Assembly (NCBI GenBank): GCA_013396655.1
Contig: WBMV01006503.1
Coordinates: forward strand, 372,001 to 436,000
DNA: 64,000 bases
Source: Campylorhamphus procurvoides
Lineage: Eukaryota > Chordata > Aves > Passeriformes > Dendrocolaptidae
Direction of reading: 5' to 3'
Part shown: one piece after another, positions 59,436 through 64,000 of the stretch
Position numbering within the stretch: position 1 is the first letter of the stretch
How the letters are laid out: each line of letters opens with the position of its first letter
The notes under the pieces: generated by a model
What the model was told of the DNA's origin: nothing
Seen by the model: only the letters and a program-made list of their open reading frames with translations
Databases searched by the model: none
Program-made: the position numbers and the translations under genes

Positions 59436-60541
59436 AATCCAGATCAGACTATTTCAAATGTTTCTCTGTTATTTCTTATTGACCCAGTACTGAAAGGTTG
59501 TTATGAATGCTTGTAGCTTGGAACCTAGAAACACATCAGCAGCCATGAAAGACTTCCTTCTGAAAAAAAGTGTTTCATTTTCTTTTGGGTTATTTTTTTC
59601 CCCTTTGGTAGGCATTCAGCCATTTTTACTAGGTCTCTTCTTGTCACCTTAAATTAAATTCATAAAAGTGTCAGAACACGAGTGACCTAAATTAGTTTCT
59701 CTTTCACACTGTTGTTCTATTGGGAATTTTTCCCTAGATTATGCTATTTGAAACTGACTATTGACAATAAATTTATTGCCTGTAGAGGTCCAAATGTGTG
59801 ATGTCTTTTCCTTCACTTTTCTGGCTTGATGCTTGCAACTTTTTCCCTGTCTGTGAAAATATTGCCACCCACAAAGCACTTTTCTCCATTTAGAAGTTCT
59901 GTGCTTCTACCATAAAAGGGTCATGTAAGGTAAGGCTTCAAGATGAAAAGTAAGATCAAAGCCATACTAAGAAGGAACAAGAATCCTATTTAAGAAAAAC
60001 ATTCTATTTCCCTTCCTCAGTCTTTAATTTATGCTTAGTTTTTAGAAAGTGAAGTTTGCTGTCATGTCTCTGTAAATGCTGTAACATGAAGAAGACAGCA
60101 TTATAACCCTTAGCCTACCAGTGTAAGTACCAAATGTAGAGGTATAAATATGAAAAAATTGGTTTAGTGTGGACTATTTTGTGTTTTACAAGAATCATTG
60201 TATTCTGAAAACAAGACTACAATAGCTCTTCCAACATCTATGATTTTATTACAAGTGTCATGATGTTTGGTGTTTTTCCTTAAAACACCAACTTCTGGTG
60301 ACATATCAGTACCTGTCATTCACAGCTTTCATTGAAAAGAAAAAAGCTTTTCGACCTTGTGGTTGCAGAGAAAAACATGCAAGTCTGAGCCCTAAAGACT
60401 TAAACATTAGAAAGCAGAGAACAAATATTTTAAAACTAATTTTTTAACTTAATTGTCATTGGTTCTGACCCAGAACTTACGAGTTTTGAGGCTGACAGTA
60501 GATCTCCTATAAAGTTCATAGATCAGAAATATTTAAATTAA

Positions 60542-60569
60542 ATATACATATATATATACACACACACAG
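60542..60569. repeat. Compound (TA)n(CA)n microsatellite
   Basis: TA units passing into CA units, about 28 bases. Confidence 0.85.
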
Positions 60570-61028
60570 AATTATAACTACAAAACACGGATTTTTAGAA
60601 CTTTATGTTTGCTGCTCCAGATTTAAGTCTTGTACTACTGACTTCACAGGTAGAAACATCCACAAAAACAGAGTGGAACAGAGTATTTGAACGGTCAGTA
60701 TAGATTCATGTCCTAGTGTATTTCTGCATCTAATGATATAACATATAAAAATACTAGTGGAGTTTTGCATAAAGTAATTTTGATAATTTGTACCTAATCT
60801 GTGTTTGCAGCACTTATTTTTTAAAATAGAAAAATTCTGAAGTCATACACCATAATAGGAAAATGTTTTCATTTTGGCTGTGTGTGCAGAGTGCATAGGA
60901 ATAGCTTAAGGAATAGGTGGGGAGAGGGGATGAACAGAATAGATTCACTTGAAGTATGTTTTGAAATGTTTTAATTCCTGTTAAGTGACATGTAATCACA
61001 ATCATTTGTGTAAATGAAAGGGTTTACC

Positions 61029-61043
61029 AAAAAAAAAAAAAAA
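61029..61043. repeat. Poly-A run
   Basis: Fifteen consecutive A with no recognisable retroposon upstream. Confidence 0.85.
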
Positions 61044-61895
61044 GGTTGAAATTTTTATTATTGGTTCCTGTAGGGCTTGTTTTCTTTCTGTTCTCCAGTA
61101 AGAGGACAAAACCAGTACCACGTACCCATGGTGGTTTGTCATCCAGTAGAAGCAGCAACCAACAAAAAACACAAAAAAGCATAGGTCTGCAAATGATAAG
61201 CAGGGAGAAATGTATTTTTCTTTAAATACAAAAATTGTTCAGAAAAAACTTTTGATTAGAAAATTCATAAATTACTGTAGTGTGTTATTAAACATTTATT
61301 CATATGTACATGTTATACCAATCATTATTTAACTCAGCTCGTGATCTTGCCACATTCTATTTATACTCAAGTATCTGAATCAGATAAAGCTTTTGCAAAT
61401 ATGTGGTAAATTCCAGTCATGCAGTTCTGCCTTTTTTTGTCATGATTTGCATGAAGGATTAAGCAAGTGAAGGGGATGAACTGAAAAAATAATAGTAATA
61501 GTAACAGGTCTAAAAATAATTTCTTGCTAGAAAAGGGAAATTCAAATGTCTGAGTAGAATTGTCTTTAATAAAAAAGTATTTCTTCTTTTCTACTGAGAC
61601 TTTTTTTCCAAAATAATTATAGCATGTTTTTAAAATTGGAGTTGTAGTATAGGTAATGCCAAAGCAAACAGAGCTGGCTACAGGGGTTTGATAATTTTCT
61701 CTGGCCCACACAAAGGTCTGCCTACTGTATTTTTTACAACAGACCCTCAGAAGAAGTAAGAAATGCCATATTCACTGTACTCATTAAGTTTCATAAACAT
61801 CAATTGGGAAGTTGGCTTTTACCTCCCACCACCCCTCTTCCTTTTCCCTCCAGGAGTTGTGCATCTTAAATAAAACGGTCAAGGGGAAAATTTCT

Positions 61896-62036
61896 CATAT
61901 GTATATACACACACACACACACATATATATGTATATATATGCTCCCACATACACATACATGTACACATATTCAGATGCATATACGTATATACACACATAG
62001 ATACACATGCACATATACAGGCACGTATATACACAA
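61896..62036. repeat. Long compound TA/CA microsatellite
   Basis: About 140 bases of alternating purine and pyrimidine: TA and CA dinucleotides with scattered GTATAC, ACATAC and TGCATA interruptions. Alternating runs of this sort favour Z-DNA or cruciform structures. The imperfections suggest an old, now partly decayed array. It ends at the first base of a CR1 copy. Confidence 0.92.
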
Positions 62037-62037
62037 C

Positions 62038-62224
62038 CAGTGGGTGGTTGGGCACCAGAACAAGCTCCTCATGGAAGTCTTTAGAGCCCCAAGCCTGACA
62101 GAGTTTAAGAAGTGTTTGGACAACACTCTGAGGCACAAGGTGAGACTCTTTCTGTGCAGAGCCAGAAATTGGACTCGGTGATCCTGATGGAGCCCTTCCA
62201 ACCCAGGATATTCTGTGATTCTAC
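62038..62224 (+). mobile_element. CR1 LINE 3' end, sense
   Basis: A well-preserved 5'-truncated CR1: GTGGGTGGTTGGGCACCAGA, 'agccccaagcctgacagagtttaagaagtgtttggacaacactctgaggcacaagg', 'tgtgcagagccagaaattggactcggtgatcctg', 'cccttccaacccaggatattctgtgattctac'. The terminus is the ATTCTGTGATTCTA form of the CR1 octamer repeat. It belongs with the copies at 1.4 and 47.26 kb (J or X-like, inferred) and appears to be the least diverged of the three, with its full 3' end. Confidence 0.95.
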
Positions 62225-64000
62225 ACATAAATGCAGCTGTATGTCTCCATATTTCAGAAAAGGTGTATTGCATTTCTGTATCCCCCATCTCCCCCATAAA
62301 CAAAGATATTCAAAGTTGTGGTGAATGGCCCCAGCAACACTGGCAGCTGGTGCCAATGAAGATGCATGTGTGTCAGGCTGCCGCCAGTCTTCTTTGTGCT
62401 GGTCAGGCTAATTCTTACAGCGATGACAGACAAAAACTTCTAATATTATCTGTTTGGTGTGACCAGGAGGAAGCTCTTTCCCATGCTGGGATTTAACCAC
62501 AGAATCTCAGGTCATCCTGGCTCTCCCTTGCTGGGGCGCAGGAGCTAGGCACCCAGGTGTCCCTTTGTGGCTCTGCCTGCAGGCTCTGCATGGAGCACGG
62601 TTGCACACTTTGGGATCAAATTATTACACAGCCACTTGCATCCAGGTGCAAACATTGATTGTCTATTTCTTTTCTCTTTCTATTTTACCACTAAGTTTAC
62701 TGCTTCTCTATTTCCCTGTTTCCCTTTCCCCCTTACTTTGTTTTGCAGTCTTAATATATTAACATACTAGGTTCTTCTCCATTATGCTAAGCTTTTCAAC
62801 TAAACTTCCAAGCAGTTAATCCCATTAAGTTTTTTACTGGATTTGAAATGGATTTGTCAAGGAAACAATATTGCTGCAATTTATGAATGCACTGCAGCAC
62901 CTTTAGGACACAACTGTCTCTGCATTTGGAACAGGAAATGTCAAATGGAAATTGAAAATTAGTAAGGTTTATTTTCCACTACTGCAAGCCTTCAAGAACT
63001 TGATCTGAAAAAAAAGATTATTCCATTTCTCCTTGTGTCCAGGAGACAGTGTTATAATTTTTTAATAAAGATCATATAGCCTTGGAAAAGCACTTAACAA
63101 GCTTCCTTGGGATATTACAGTGCAAGCAAGGTTTGTCTATAAAAACTTCTTAAATTTGGAAAATAATTTGAAATTTTGGACAAGCCATGGCTCACTTATT
63201 TGATTTTTTTTATGAAGTTACAAAATAGATGTTGTCCCCAAATACCCTGATCTGCAATGATTAAACTTAGTCTTGTGTGGATGCCTGGCACAAATACTTT
63301 GCATCATAGCTTAATGATTTATTTTGTTTGGAAAATAGTTGTGGTCCTGAACTTGTCCTTCTTGAAGTCCAAATTACTTCCATGGGATCTCTGTAAGTCT
63401 GTGTGTGATAAAGAAAAAAATAAATCTGCTTTGAAGAAACAGTGCTGGATCTGGGCATGGTAGGGCATGGCTCTGTGAGTACGATGCGAAATACGTGTTT
63501 ATTCTCACATAGGGCAGGAAGCCCAAAGTGGACATCAGCCCCATCACCTGCTACCAGGGGACTGCAAGACCAGGCAGAAAGCAGCCTGGCCGCTCCTGGG
63601 CAAGTCTTTCTCATTTCCACCCATTTGGGGGAGCTGTGTGTGGGGTGGCTGCTGGGGAGGGTTGGAGGGAGGGCAAAAGGTGCCCAGGTGAAACCCCAGT
63701 AGTGCTCTGGCTGCAGGCAAAGCAGATTCCATCTGGGCATGCATATGTGCTGTGAGAGAGACCTGTGTGGCCCCTACATGAGTGCCAGACCTCAGACCTT
63801 CAGGGCAGATTCAAACTCTAAGGTCTTCTGATCCCCTCTATGGGCTCCAACAGGGCTGTGTGCATTGCACTGATTTACCATCAGTAACATGTTTCTTCAT
63901 TCCCTGTCCCTTGGGCTGGATTATGTCATCATGCCAGGGCATTAACCCAGACTTGTGCAGCTAAATTTATTTTGCTTTGGGTTTTCTTCTCTTCTAATAT
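62225..64000. other. Unique non-coding DNA, G+C-rich toward the end
   Basis: No gene supported. The last 600 bases are G+C-richer and contain a 157-codon minus frame (63267-63740) with overlapping plus frames; none is recognised. A G-quadruplex motif lies at 63642-63673. Confidence 0.5.
63642..63673 (+). other. G-quadruplex-forming motif
   Basis: Guanine runs at 63642-63645, 63654-63657, 63659-63661, 63667-63669 and 63671-63673. The last four runs alone (loops 1, 5 and 1) satisfy a compact quadruplex rule. Confidence 0.7.

Larger units (their letters stand above)
59436..61895. other. Unique non-coding DNA with simple repeats
   Basis: No gene supported. Contains a TA/CA compound microsatellite (60542-60569) and a 15-base A-run (61029-61043). 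A minus-strand 114-codon frame at 61367-61711 is AT-rich and unrecognised. Confidence 0.5.

Noticed and set aside
63267..63740. 157-codon minus-strand open frame, longest in the window
   Set aside because: Lies in a G+C-rich patch where stop codons are rarer; overlapping frames are open on the plus strand too, and no domain is seen.
1..64000. Searched by eye for tRNA, rRNA, known microRNAs, CRISPR arrays, telomeric repeats and mitochondrial insertions
   Set aside because: None found. Bacterial-type features are not expected in a window with bird CR1 and LTR content.

Overview
The window looks like ordinary non-coding DNA from a bird, probably a songbird (passerine). The evidence is repeat content. 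There are nine recognisable pieces of CR1, the dominant LINE of bird genomes, several ending in the CR1 3' terminal motif (ATTCTATG-like). There is also one ERVL-type solo LTR. The sequence is AT-rich and CpG-poor, repeats are sparse, there are no operons or tRNA/rRNA genes, and introns or intergenic spacers of this size are normal in vertebrates. Bird is a strong call; passerine is an inference from the LTR and J-like CR1 types and was not checked against a library.

I find no protein-coding gene, exon or RNA gene I can support. Every open reading frame is short (157 codons or fewer). None gives a protein I recognise, and the long ones lack convincing splice borders or codon character. The window is therefore best read as part of a gene desert or one very large intron; the sequence alone cannot say which.

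Layout: 1-17 kb is unique sequence with old SINE (MIR-like) relics at about 1.1, 6.0, 12.1 and 14.9 kb, one CR1 (1.4 kb), and a promoter-like CRE plus TATA pair near 15.95 kb. 17-25 kb has a CR1 3' end (17.1 kb), a strong G-quadruplex motif (18.4 kb) and small tandem repeats. At 25.3 kb a CCTCT-type microsatellite runs into a 31-base assembly gap. 30.9-33 kb is the busiest part: a complete solo LTR with a perfect 5-bp target duplication and, 0.7 kb further on, an old CR1 interrupted by a second CR1 in the opposite orientation. 33-46.6 kb is mostly unique, with one CR1 tail at 35.1 kb and stretches that look like conserved non-coding DNA. 46.6-64 kb holds five further CR1 pieces in both orientations, several dinucleotide repeats, more MIR-like relics, a possible conserved element at 52.8-53.1 kb, and a long TA/CA compound microsatellite abutting a CR1 at 62.0 kb.

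No genes work together here. The functional candidates are regulatory (CTCF-like sites, CRE/TATA, G-quadruplexes, conserved-element-like blocks, LTR promoter) and all need alignment or chromatin data to confirm. No new biological system is evident.
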